Shown in pieces: positions 44,443-51,462 of a stretch of 51,462 nt of DNA. The DNA is from Candidatus Eremiobacteraceae bacterium. GTDB lineage: Bacteria; Vulcanimicrobiota; Vulcanimicrobiia; Eremiobacterales; Eremiobacteraceae. The stretch lies in assembly GCA_036511855.1 (NCBI GenBank), contig DATCBN010000041.1, positions 1 to 51,462 on the forward strand, in the 5' to 3' direction. The stretch's first letter is position 1. Each line of letters begins with the position of its first letter. Below the pieces are notes generated by a model that searched no databases, was not told where the DNA came from, and saw only the letters and a program-made list of their open reading frames with translations. The translations under genes were made by a program, and so were the position numbers.

Positions 44443-45476
44443 GGGATGTGGTGCACGCGGGCAAAATCGGCACGGCCGTGCTCATCACCCTCGAATTGCT
44501 TGGCGCGCTCGTCTTGCTCGTCGTCGCGAGCGACGCCTTCACCAACGCGGTCGAATGGGTCGGATCGATCTACGGCCTGACGCGAAGCGCGATGGGATCG
44601 GTGGTCGCCGCGATCGGTTCGTCGCTGCCCGAAACGATGGTCGCGATCGTCGCGATCTTGGTTCTCCGGGATCCCGCGAGCCAAGCTGTCGGCATCGGCG
44701 CCGTGCTCGGCGCGCCGTTCATGCTCGCAACGGTGGTCTTCGCGCTCATCGGTCTCACGGCGATCGTTCGGCGGAAGATGAGCGACAGTGGGCAACGTCT
44801 GCAAGCCAACGTTCAGTCCGCCGTCTTCGGCCTCGTGCTCTTCGGATTCACGTTTGCGCTGGCCGTCGGCGCGTCCTTCGATCCGACGCCGGCGGTGCGC
44901 TCGATCACCGCAGCGCTCGTGCTCGGCGCGTACGTCGTCCATCTGATCTACCATATCCGCCGCAAAGGCGCTCCAGCGGCAGACCGTCCGCCGCCGCTGC
45001 GGCTCGCGCCGCGAGCCACCCATGCGCCTACATATGCGGTGTTCGGCCAACTTGCGCTCGCATTGGTTGTGACGGTAGCCGCGTCACACTGGTTTGTGAC
45101 CGCGGTGACCGCAGCGTCCGCCGAGGTCGGCGTGCCGCCGCTCGTCGTTTCGTTGTTCTTGAGCCCGATCGCGACGGAGCTTCCCGAGATCATGAACGTC
45201 GTGCTGTGGATGCGACGCGGCTTGGACGACCTCGCGGTAGGCAATGTGTTGGGCGCGATGATCTTCCAAACGTCAGTGGCGTCGGCGATCGGATTGCTCG
45301 CCACGCCCTGGCGCCTCGACGTGGAAGCTTATGTCGCCTGCGGGGCGACGCTTTTGGCTGTGGCGCTCGTATTGGCCGTCACATCGGTCCGGCGGCGTCT
45401 GGATTCGCGCGCCTTAGCGATCTGCGGCATCTTCTACTTCGCGTACATCTCGTACATGATGGTGCACGGGAGATGA
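44436..45476 (+). CDS. Sodium/calcium exchanger-family (CaCA) membrane protein
   Basis: This protein of about 346 residues has ten hydrophobic helices in two repeats. The alpha-repeat signatures are SVVAAIGSSLPETMVAI (first half) and VVSLFLSPIATELPEIMN (second half); the acidic Glu and the G/S residues that bind cation are present. CaCA members exchange Na+ or H+ for Ca2+, but bacterial substrates vary. The central stretch carries a charged loop (about residues 173-195). GTG 44436 was chosen because GGAG stands eight bases upstream and the first helix follows. It is divergent from and overlaps the start region of the YhaO-like gene. Confidence 0.88.
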   Translation: MTRDVVHAGKIGTAVLITLELLGALVLLVVASDAFTNAVEWVGSIYGLTRSAMGSVVAAIGSSLPETMVAIVAILVLRDPASQAVGIGAVLGAPFMLATVVFALIGLTAIVRRKMSDSGQRLQANVQSAVFGLVLFGFTFALAVGASFDPTPAVRSITAALVLGAYVVHLIYHIRRKGAPAADRPPPLRLAPRATHAPTYAVFGQLALALVVTVAASHWFVTAVTAASAEVGVPPLVVSLFLSPIATELPEIMNVVLWMRRGLDDLAVGNVLGAMIFQTSVASAIGLLATPWRLDVEAYVACGATLLAVALVLAVTSVRRRLDSRALAICGIFYFAYISYMMVHGR

Positions 45477-45487
45477 TCTCTTCCGTG

Positions 45488-46294
45488 TCACTTGGCTAGC
45501 TGCGGAAGAAAATACACGAAAACAAGTGTGACTGCGTTGAACGTGGTGTGCGCGATCATGTTGGCCCAGAGCGTGCGCGAGCGGTAGTACAGGAAGCAGA
45601 GACCCATGCCGACGGCCCACAGCGCCGCGATGCTCCAATAGTCGGCGTGAGCTGCCGCAAAAATCAATCCGCTTAAGGCGGCTGCCCACCACAGCGGCAT
45701 CCGTTGCACCAACGCTGCGAAAACCACGCCGCGGAACATGATCTCCTCGCACACGCCGGCAGCAAGCGCGACCCCGACGAAGTCAAACGCGAACGACGCA
45801 AGTCCGTGATGGCTCTTGATGATCTCGACGGACGCTTGCGGGTGGGGACCGAACACTTTCTCTTGCAATTCCCCCACGATAAAAGATACCAAGACGAGCG
45901 CCAGGCCCGCCAGAATTCCGATCAGCAAATCGACGGCTTTCGGGGGCCGGGCGAAACCGAGATTCGCACGCGTCGCCCCGACCGCGCCGGCGACAAGAAC
46001 GATCGCAAGAAATGCCATCAACGCTTCGCCGGGGACTACCGTGGCAAATAATGCCGGCGCCGTGAAGACCAGTTTCGAAATTGTGTTGACGTCGGTCGGC
46101 GTGCCCGGATGCGCCCGAGCGTATGGAAAGTAGGTGAAGATAAAGAGTATCGCGCTGACGATGATCTGCGCTAAGTAGAGTACGGCGACGCCGAAAACGG
46201 TGATGCCGAATATCGGCCAACCCCGCCAGCGCTTCGGTCCAAACGCCGGAACGTCCGGAGCGATAACCGGCGCGACCTGCTGCGTCTCTTCCAT
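45488..46294 (-). CDS. CPBP family intramembrane metalloprotease
   Basis: This 268-residue integral membrane protein has about eight hydrophobic segments. The Abi/CPBP motifs are EEIMFRG (183-189, the metal-binding Glu pair and Arg), FAAAHADYW (His216) and a third box with His249/Asn253 (MIAHTTFNAV). Such proteases process prenylated or other membrane proteins, or act in bacteriocin self-immunity; here nothing nearby suggests a bacteriocin. Starts MEETQQVAPV; the upstream gene is rsmA in the same direction with a 32-bp gap. Confidence 0.93.
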   Translation of the reverse strand: MEETQQVAPVIAPDVPAFGPKRWRGWPIFGITVFGVAVLYLAQIIVSAILFIFTYFPYARAHPGTPTDVNTISKLVFTAPALFATVVPGEALMAFLAIVLVAGAVGATRANLGFARPPKAVDLLIGILAGLALVLVSFIVGELQEKVFGPHPQASVEIIKSHHGLASFAFDFVGVALAAGVCEEIMFRGVVFAALVQRMPLWWAAALSGLIFAAAHADYWSIAALWAVGMGLCFLYYRSRTLWANMIAHTTFNAVTLVFVYFLPQLAK

Positions 46295-46326
46295 CGTCCT
46301 CCCCGCGTCTTGTCGTGCTTCTTTCG

Positions 46327-47199
46327 TTATGTGCGCGGCGCGGTGAATCCTAGGGCGGTCAATGCATCGACGATTCGGATGTAGCCTTCGAGCGGAACTC
46401 GCTCTGCGCGCACGTCGATGTCGACACCGGCGGTTTGCATCGCACGAAGTAGCAAGTCGCGGGGCGGTGCGTCGTCGCCTAGCGCCGAGATGACGCTGTT
46501 GACGAGCATCTTACGCCGCTGCGCAAATGCGGCACGGATAAACCGCAGCAGCAGGCGCTCGTCGCGCGCTCGGAGCGCGTCGGTTTTCAGCGGTTCGAGA
46601 ACGACGATAGACGACGCGACTGCGGGCGCAGGATAAAATGCGCCCGATCCCACGTCCAACAATTTTCGAACTCGGCAATGATAGGCGACAAACGCCGAAA
46701 GACTGCCGTATTCCTGAGTGCCGGCCCGCGCCGTCAGACGTTGGGCGTACTCGCGCTGGACCATGAGGACGGCGCATTCCCAAACGGGCGCGCACTCGAT
46801 GATCCTTTCGATCAACGGCGTGGTGATATTATACGGAAGATTGCCGCATATCGCGCGCGGCGGTGGAGATTTGGCCAGCGCACCGCTGTAGTCGAATGTG
46901 AGGGCATCTGCTTCGCAGACGTTCACGCGTGGGTCACCCTTGAATCGATCGCGCAAAATGGGGACGAGGTCGCGGTCGATCTCGAGCACGGTCAGCATTC
47001 GCGACCGGTCGAGCAGTGCGGCGGTGAGTGCGCCGGTGCCGCCACCGATCTCGACGATCGTGGAACCTTCGGGTACGGCCTGCGCTACGCGTGCGGCGAA
47101 TCGTGCATCGACGAGGAAGTTCTGACCGAAGCGCTTGCGCGCGCGAAGACCTCGCTCATCGAGAATCCGTTTGGGAGAAGCGTACGGGTTTGTCGGCAT
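46327..47199 (-). CDS. rsmA: 16S rRNA dimethyladenosine transferase RsmA (KsgA)
   Basis: This 290-residue methyltransferase dimethylates two adenines near the 3' end of 16S rRNA during 30S maturation. It has KRFGQNFLVDARFAARVA, the SAM loop VEIGGGTGALTAALL, VCEADALTFD and the catalytic NLPYNITTPLIER (NLPY motif), plus YPAPAVASSIVVL. Length is normal. The gene next upstream is the 3D/G5 protein, repeating the yabE-ksgA proximity of Firmicutes but without rnmV between. ATG 47199 opens MPTNPYASPK. Confidence 0.97.
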   Translation of the reverse strand: MPTNPYASPKRILDERGLRARKRFGQNFLVDARFAARVAQAVPEGSTIVEIGGGTGALTAALLDRSRMLTVLEIDRDLVPILRDRFKGDPRVNVCEADALTFDYSGALAKSPPPRAICGNLPYNITTPLIERIIECAPVWECAVLMVQREYAQRLTARAGTQEYGSLSAFVAYHCRVRKLLDVGSGAFYPAPAVASSIVVLEPLKTDALRARDERLLLRFIRAAFAQRRKMLVNSVISALGDDAPPRDLLLRAMQTAGVDIDVRAERVPLEGYIRIVDALTALGFTAPRT

Positions 47200-47220
47200 C
47201 GGACGCCGACTTCTGTATTA

Positions 47221-47278
47221 GGGCAAGCATCGCTTCCCCAGAAAAAAAACTAGGGCAAGCGATGCTTGCCCTCCTACA
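47221..47278. repeat. Palindromic repeat pair between the 3D protein and rsmA
   Basis: GGGCAAGC-ATC-GCTTCCCC (47221-47239, right arm with one mismatch) is followed by a run of eight A and GGGCAAGC-GAT-GCTTGCCC (47253-47271) with CTCCTACA after it. The head-to-head pair around an A-tract matches the arrangement inside tilS, with outer arms differing. Confidence 0.85.
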
Positions 47279-47291
47279 TATATTGAATAAA

Positions 47292-48104
47292 TTACCGATC
47301 GACGACGTAGACCGTGACCGGCTGGCGACCGAATCGGATAGCATCGCCGTAGCGATCCATGCAGAGGTCGATCCGCCGGCCGACGATCGCACCGCCCGTA
47401 TCGGCGGCGATGGCAAGACCGTAACCCGGAATGAACACGTGCGTGCCGAGCGGGATGACGTCCGGATCGACTGCGACGATGCCGTACTGCGCTCGCATGC
47501 CGTTGGCGGTATATCCCGTGGGATTCGCTTTTGCGGTGAGCGCCGTATACGCAGTGGCCTCCATCGTGTACACGTGGATCAATTTGTGATACGGCGTGCT
47601 GGATTTAAGTTGTGAGAGCGTGCGCGGCGTGCCTTCCAAGATGTGCGCCGGCCGCGAACCGCGGATGGTGATGCGCGAAATGACGGCGCGCTCGACTGCA
47701 ACCTCATCCCACATCGTCACGCGCTCGGTGACGACGCGCAGACCATCTCTGCCTTTTACGATGGATCGTTTGCCCGGCGCGAGCGCGGGCGTGAACTCGA
47801 TGATCGGATCCGGCTTGACGAGCACGCGATGCGTGGTGACGCGCGTGATGATGCGCATAGGCGCAACACGTGGAGCGACATCGTTGTTCTGAAGATAGTC
47901 GGTGCGGTTCGGGGTGGCGAAGAACGCGACCTGAACATCGTGCTCCGCAGACGTGACGGTCGCACGCGCAATTCCGGTGGATATCGTGTACGAAACCGAA
48001 TGCTGACGGCTAGGCGGCCCTTGCGCAATAGCTTCCGACCGCGCAAGGCCGCACAAAACCAGGGCGGTTACTGCGAAGAAGGTTAGCGGCGCAATGCGGC
48101 TCAT
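47292..48104 (-). CDS. Exported G5/3D-domain protein (YabE/Rpf-like)
   Basis: This 270-residue exported protein has a signal peptide (about 1-28, ending SEAIAQG), a DUF348-like region, a G5-like beta domain (KRSIVKGRDGLRVVTERVT) and a C-terminal 3D domain. The 3D domain has VYTMEATAYTALTAKANPTG, YGIVAVDPDVIPLGTHVFIPG and AADTGGAIVGRRIDLCMD, with the catalytic-type Asp residues that give the family its name. The family cleaves or binds peptidoglycan (resuscitation, cell-wall remodelling). ATG 48104 opens MSRIAPLTFF; AAGGAG lies farther up near an in-frame CTG at 48116. Next to rsmA as in Firmicutes. Confidence 0.85.
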   Translation of the reverse strand: MSRIAPLTFFAVTALVLCGLARSEAIAQGPPSRQHSVSYTISTGIARATVTSAEHDVQVAFFATPNRTDYLQNNDVAPRVAPMRIITRVTTHRVLVKPDPIIEFTPALAPGKRSIVKGRDGLRVVTERVTMWDEVAVERAVISRITIRGSRPAHILEGTPRTLSQLKSSTPYHKLIHVYTMEATAYTALTAKANPTGYTANGMRAQYGIVAVDPDVIPLGTHVFIPGYGLAIAADTGGAIVGRRIDLCMDRYGDAIRFGRQPVTVYVVDR

Positions 48105-48499
48105 GCGGCTCAGATCGTTTTCTCCTTGCGGATATTGGGCGAATCTAGGGCGGGCGGAACTGAGTCCTATGAAATTGTGCGAAACTCGCCGGTGCAAAGC
48201 GGTTGCGGGCTGTTTGCAATTTTTGAGATACGACCGGGCGAATATTCCCCGGTGTAATGATCGCGCGTTCGCAAATGACGCGAACGAATACGAATAAATG
48301 GTGGCTATAGATAGCCAGATGATTGCTAGCAGTATATCACGCGAAATATAGCAGCGTCAATTTTCGGTATTCATATGCGGTACACGCATGCGAGATTTGT
48401 AGTTTTAAGCGATTGCGTTCCGCTAGAGGAGTCCGAGTTCAACCACAGGAACGCGAATTTCACAATGCGTTCCGTGATGCGGGTTATCCACAACGTCGA
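48105..48499. other. Divergent intergenic region upstream of the 3D gene and a glycosyltransferase
   Basis: The roughly 395-bp region is AT-richer than neighbours between 48290 and 48420. It holds the 3D gene's AAGGAG ribosome-like site (48119-48124 on the minus strand). It also holds GGCTAT-AG-ATAGCC (48303-48316), a short palindrome, and TATA-rich stretches near 48333-48350 that could be a rightward -10. I see no convincing small gene, tRNA or riboswitch. Frames reading into the glycosyltransferase from 48323 have no homologous residues before about 48500. Confidence 0.5.
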
Positions 48500-49747
48500 T
48501 TGAAGATCGCGATTTTCACAGAAGTCTATCGTCCCATTGTGAATGGTGTCGTCACGTCGGTGGATTCGCTCGCGGATCACCTGCGTCGCGCGGGTCACGA
48601 CGTCTACACGTTTGCGCCGCACATTCCAAAGGGCGCGGAGACATTCGGTCGCGTGTTTCGGATGCCGTCGCTTCCGTTGCCGGCGCGCACCGAATACCGT
48701 CTCACGCTGCCGCTCGTATCGAGAAAAAATAAGCGCGCGTTCTTGGGTCAGTGCGATGTCATCCATTCGCATTCGTTGTTCATCACAGGGTGGATGGCGT
48801 CGTATTATGCGCGCAGAAGATTTCGTGTGCCGCTCGTGTTCACGTATCACACGCTGTTGGAGAATTACGCGCATTACTCGCCGCTCGGTCAGCGCCTGAC
48901 TTCGCAACTCACGCGCGAACTCACGCGCACGTACGCCAATGCCGCCGATGCGGTGATCGTGCCGACACAAGCAGTCGCGACGCAACTGCGGCAGCAAGGC
49001 GTCAATGCGCCGCTGTGCGTCGTTCCAACGGGAGTCGATATCGAGGCCTTCCGCGATGGCGATGCGGCGCGTGGCATGGCCGTTCGGAACCGTCACGGCA
49101 TTCCGCTGGACGCCCCGCTCGTGCTCTTGGTCTCTCGACTGGCCCAGGAAAAGAACGTGCCTCTGGTATTGGAGGCCTTGAAGCATTTGCGAAGTCGCCT
49201 ACCGGCCGCTCGCTTGCTGCTCGTTGGCGCCGGGCCGCTGGACGATGCGCTGAAAGCTCAAGCTGCGGCAGAGGGTCTGGAGGAAGCGGTTGCCTTTGCC
49301 GGCAGCGTGCCGTATGCAGAGCTGCCGGAGTACTACTCGGCCGCAGATGTCTTCGCGTTCCCATCCAGCACGGAGACCCAAGGGTTGGTCATGGCAGAGG
49401 CGTTTGCAGCCGGCCTGCCGGTGGTTGCCGTGGATACGCCGCAGGCGCGCGATGTGTTCGGGATCCACCTCGCAGGCGAACTCGTCGCGGATGCGCCCGC
49501 CATGGCGCAGGCCTTGTTCGCGCTTCTCACGTCGCCTGAGCGTCGCGCTGCGGCGTCGGCACACTCAAGGGCGGCTGCCGTCCAATTCGACGCCAGAGCC
49601 ACTGCAGGCAGAGTCTTCGCGGTCTACAACGCAGTGCTCGCCAACAAGGCGGGCCTTGCAGACATGTCGGCGTTCGACGAACTATTTGAAGTGGTCGATC
49701 CCGGGCTTGTCCCGGAAGACGCGCGCGAGAGATCGACCCAGACTTAG
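48500..49747 (+). CDS. Glycosyltransferase family 4, glycolipid-type
   Basis: This protein of about 415 residues is a GT-B enzyme: KIAIFTEVYRPIVNGVVTSV, YTFAPHIPKGAETFGRVFRM, DVIHSHSLFITGWMASYYAR, VFTYHTLLENYAHY, AVIVPTQAVATQLRQQGV, VVPTGVDIEAF, LVSRLAQEKNVPLVLEAL and the donor motif FAFPSSTETQGLVMAEAFAAGLP. The pattern is that of diacylglycerol glucosyltransferases and PimB-like mannosyltransferases, which build membrane glycolipids. TTG 48500 was chosen because homology begins at the next residue; no good ribosome site is visible, and a longer version from 48323 cannot be excluded. Confidence 0.9.
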   Translation: MKIAIFTEVYRPIVNGVVTSVDSLADHLRRAGHDVYTFAPHIPKGAETFGRVFRMPSLPLPARTEYRLTLPLVSRKNKRAFLGQCDVIHSHSLFITGWMASYYARRRFRVPLVFTYHTLLENYAHYSPLGQRLTSQLTRELTRTYANAADAVIVPTQAVATQLRQQGVNAPLCVVPTGVDIEAFRDGDAARGMAVRNRHGIPLDAPLVLLVSRLAQEKNVPLVLEALKHLRSRLPAARLLLVGAGPLDDALKAQAAAEGLEEAVAFAGSVPYAELPEYYSAADVFAFPSSTETQGLVMAEAFAAGLPVVAVDTPQARDVFGIHLAGELVADAPAMAQALFALLTSPERRAAASAHSRAAAVQFDARATAGRVFAVYNAVLANKAGLADMSAFDELFEVVDPGLVPEDARERSTQT

Positions 49748-49797
49748 GCTGGCTCGAGTTTTGAACCAGTAGGCACCCGACTTAGCCTTGCCCTGCC

Positions 49798-49826
49798 TTG
49801 ACTATCGAACACCTGTTCGATACAAT
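49798..49826 (+). promoter_or_regulatory. SOS promoter: LexA box between -35 and -10
   Basis: TTGACT (49798-49803), a 17-bp spacer and TACAAT (49821-49826) form a strong sigma-70 promoter. The spacer contains TCGAACACCTGTTCGA, a perfect palindrome with 7-bp arms that matches the mycobacterial/Bacillus-type LexA consensus (CGAAC-N4-GTTCG). LexA bound there would block polymerase until DNA damage activates RecA. The expected start of transcription is within a few bases of the ATG at 49836, so the mRNA is again leaderless. Confidence 0.88.
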
Positions 49827-49835
49827 TATAGCGTC

Positions 49836-50339
49836 ATGAACGCCCAAGCTCAAGCAGCCCGCCTTCCCCTAGCATTGCCCCCGGCCAAGGGCAGGGCCGC
49901 CCGCGCCGTTCGCGACGCCGATTATCAAGCCCACGTCACCGTCGTACGCTGCGGATCAAAACGGGGTGTCGTCGGGGTACAGGTCTTGGGTTCGCTCGGC
50001 ACCGATTCGGGCGAGCACTTCATTCCGTTCGAGGTCAGAGAAACGCCGTCGCAACTAGGCCGCGACTTCGGCTATGCCGGCATGCTCGCCGCCTTGCAAC
50101 GTCTTCGAGTGCTCGGCGTCCGGCGTGTTCTCGTACACACCGACGACGCGGCGCTCGTCGACGAATTGGATCACCGAGCAGAACCGCACAGCGATCTCAC
50201 GTTACCTTATATCATGTTGGGTTGTAAGCTGAACGAATTTGCGCGGGCCCGAGTCATCGCTTCGCCGCCTGAGCGGCTTGCGGGATTACGCGCGAAGACC
50301 GCCGCGCTTGCGCTCACCATCTACCAAGAAGTCGCGTAA
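49836..50339 (+). CDS. SOS-regulated protein of unknown function, possibly RNase H-like
   Basis: This 167-residue cytosolic protein starts at ATG with NAQAQAARLPLALPPAKGRA, a basic, disordered lead. The rest suggests an alternating alpha/beta fold: HVTVVRCGSKRGVVGVQVLG (two strands), a helix YAGMLAALQRLRVLGVRRVL, then VHTDDAALVDELDH and a helical tail with LNEFARARVI. The helix-strand-TDD segment recalls the RNase H-like fold, but most of its acidic catalytic residues are absent; only the Asp pair in HTDD is left, so the fold is a guess. Its promoter carries a LexA box, so it should be induced by DNA damage. No known SOS gene (lexA, recA, imuB, dnaE2) matches it. Confidence 0.7.
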   Translation: MNAQAQAARLPLALPPAKGRAARAVRDADYQAHVTVVRCGSKRGVVGVQVLGSLGTDSGEHFIPFEVRETPSQLGRDFGYAGMLAALQRLRVLGVRRVLVHTDDAALVDELDHRAEPHSDLTLPYIMLGCKLNEFARARVIASPPERLAGLRAKTAALALTIYQEVA

Positions 50340-50398
50340 CTCCGTTCGTCGTAAGAGGGCCGATATAATAGGGCCGACGTACTAGGGCCGATGTACTA

Positions 50399-50426
50399 GG
50401 GCAAGCATCGCTTGCCCATTTTTTTT
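50399..50426 (+). terminator. Palindromic repeat acting as an intrinsic terminator
   Basis: GGGCAAGC-ATC-GCTTGCCC (50399-50417) is followed by an A and eight T residues (50419-50426). This is a strong stem with a U-run, 60 bp after the SOS-regulated gene and just before the convergent AI-2E gene. Partial relatives (GGGCCGA...TACTA) precede it from 50357. A member of the repeat family appears to have been recruited as a terminator. Confidence 0.75.
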
Positions 50427-50434
50427 CGTGCCCA

Positions 50435-51462
50435 TCACTCCGATGTGCTCGTCGTCTCCCGTGCGAACTCCACTACAAGCGGTGGGCGCAAAGTAGTCTG
50501 TGGATCATGGGGATGCATGAAGCGCTTTACGATCACGCGGATGATGCCGGCGACCGGCACCGCGATGAACATCCCGAGCACGCCACCTAATTCTGCGCCG
50601 GTCAATATCGCGATGATCACGACCAGCGGCGTGAGGCCCACGCGCTGCCCAACCACCATCGGCGCAATGAAATGCCCTTCGATCTGATACATCAGCGCGA
50701 ACGCAACCGCCACGACGAGCATGGAAATGGGGCCGTTCGTGTACAGCGCGATGATGACGGCGGGAATCGCGCCGGCGATCGCGCCCACGTACGGAATGAT
50801 ATCGGTGATGCCCGCGAAGATGCCGATGAGGAGTGCGAACTTGATGTGCAGTGCCAAAAGCATGACCGTCACAATCACCGCGATGATCGCGCCCACGATG
50901 ATCTGCCCGCGGATGAATCCGCTCAGCACCGATTCGATATCGGCCAGTACCTCCAGCAGCAAGCTGCGCCGGCGTTCGGGTACCATGCGAAGCGCCATCG
51001 AGCGGAGATGCTCGAGGTCGATGATGATATACGCTGCCAGCACCGGGATGATGATGAGCGCGGTAATCACCGATGCGACGCTCAGCGCGATTTTCAACGC
51101 CTGACCTGCGAACGCGCCGGCATCGGTCTGCAATTGGACGACCAATTGGTCGACGAGGTTGGCAGCCGTCTCGCGCGCTTCGAGCGGCACTGACGACAAC
51201 AAGCTATTGTTCGCACCCACGATGCTGTCGCGCGCTTGCGTGAGTAGTCCGGGGAAATCGCGGCCGAGTGTGCGGGACTCGAACGCTATGCGCGGACCGA
51301 GAAACGCGAAGATGCCGCCAAACACAACCGCGAGCGCGACGTAGACGGTGGCAATCGCAAGCCAGCGCGGCCAGTGGCGCTTTTCGAGCCACGCGATCGG
51401 CGGGAAAACGAGATACGCGAAGAACGTGGCGCCGATCAGCACCGTGACCACGGCGAGGATCC
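50435..51462 (-). CDS. AI-2E family transporter, N-terminus beyond the window
   Basis: The frame stays open to the right edge, so the N-terminus is cut off; an in-frame GTG at 51451 is only apparent. The visible 338-plus residues are a multi-spanning protein with family landmarks FAYLVFPPIAWLEKRHWPRW, VASVITALIIIPVLAAYIII, SGFIRGQIIVGAIIAVIV, FAGITDIIPYVGAIAGAIPA and MYQIEGHFIAPMVVGQRVGL. The PerM/AI-2E family includes exporters and Na+/H+ antiporters; AI-2 transport is proven only for some. It converges on the SOS gene. Confidence 0.9.
   Translation of the reverse strand, partial: ILAVVTVLIGATFFAYLVFPPIAWLEKRHWPRWLAIATVYVALAVVFGGIFAFLGPRIAFESRTLGRDFPGLLTQARDSIVGANNSLLSSVPLEARETAANLVDQLVVQLQTDAGAFAGQALKIALSVASVITALIIIPVLAAYIIIDLEHLRSMALRMVPERRRSLLLEVLADIESVLSGFIRGQIIVGAIIAVIVTVMLLALHIKFALLIGIFAGITDIIPYVGAIAGAIPAVIIALYTNGPISMLVVAVAFALMYQIEGHFIAPMVVGQRVGLTPLVVIIAILTGAELGGVLGMFIAVPVAGIIRVIVKRFMHPHDPQTTLRPPLVVEFARETTSTSE

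Noticed and set aside
49748-49835. Extended start of the SOS gene at 49788
   Set aside because: That start would lie upstream of the LexA-box promoter's -10; ATG 49836 fits the promoter and begins a plausible protein.

Overview
The window reads as a piece of a GC-rich bacterial chromosome (roughly three-fifths G+C by eye), densely coded on both strands, with many GTG and TTG starts. The organism has an outer membrane (TonB-dependent receptor, many lipoproteins) and a type IV pilus retraction ATPase. It makes a Rieske/cytochrome b chain and a heme dioxygenase, so oxygen use is likely. Several traits point away from Proteobacteria and towards a diderm lineage of the Terrabacteria type: a mycobacterial/Bacillus-style LexA box, a YabE-like gene next to rsmA as in Firmicutes, and promoters that place transcription at the start codon. 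Candidatus Eremiobacterota (WPS-2) is my best guess. That is inference, not a database result.

Layout. 1-262: tail of a probable outer-membrane barrel protein. 268-6543 (-): four translationally coupled genes for an Oar-like TonB receptor and three lipoproteins, two of them NHL-type propellers. 6544-6995: AT-richer divergent control region. 6996-9126 (+): PstS-like binding lipoprotein and a LuxR-type regulator with a degenerate receiver. 9138-11640 (-): arsenic operon arsR-arsI-arsC-acr3 with a near-consensus leaderless promoter, divergent from a DUF4336 gene. 12461-14295: TSUP and YeiH-type anion transporters, convergent. 14514-16681: Rieske protein and a cytochrome b-cytochrome c fusion. 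16803-18607: TPP riboswitch and thiC. 18756-22275: tryptophan 2,3-dioxygenase, then moaA, a methyltransferase and a pterin carbinolamine dehydratase. 22279-24069: a membrane protein and an exported protein with four tandem helical repeats. 24204-26856 (-): a 42-residue membrane peptide, serS and pilT. 26933-37843 (+): moeA, a phosphoesterase, a thioesterase, smpB, tilS, hpt, ftsH, two M16-like proteins lacking zinc ligands, and a glycosyltransferase. 37979-45476: an unrecognised conserved protein, a rhomboid protease, a second glycosyltransferase, a YhaN/YhaO-like ATPase-nuclease pair and a Na+/Ca2+-type exchanger. 45488-48104 (-): CPBP protease, rsmA, and a G5/3D cell-wall protein. 48500-51462: a third glycosyltransferase, a LexA-boxed gene of unknown function, and the start-truncated end of an AI-2E family protein.

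A short palindromic repeat family (core GGGCAAGC-ATC/GAT-GCTTGCCC or GGGTGAGC-ATC-GCTCACCC, often flanked by CTCCTACA) occurs in at least eight places. It lies mostly at 3' ends of genes, and one 60-bp unit sits exactly in frame inside tilS. No rRNA, tRNA, CRISPR array or transposase was seen. The most interesting items are the SOS-controlled gene at 49836, the repeat inside tilS, the receptor/propeller-lipoprotein operon and the four-repeat exported protein.
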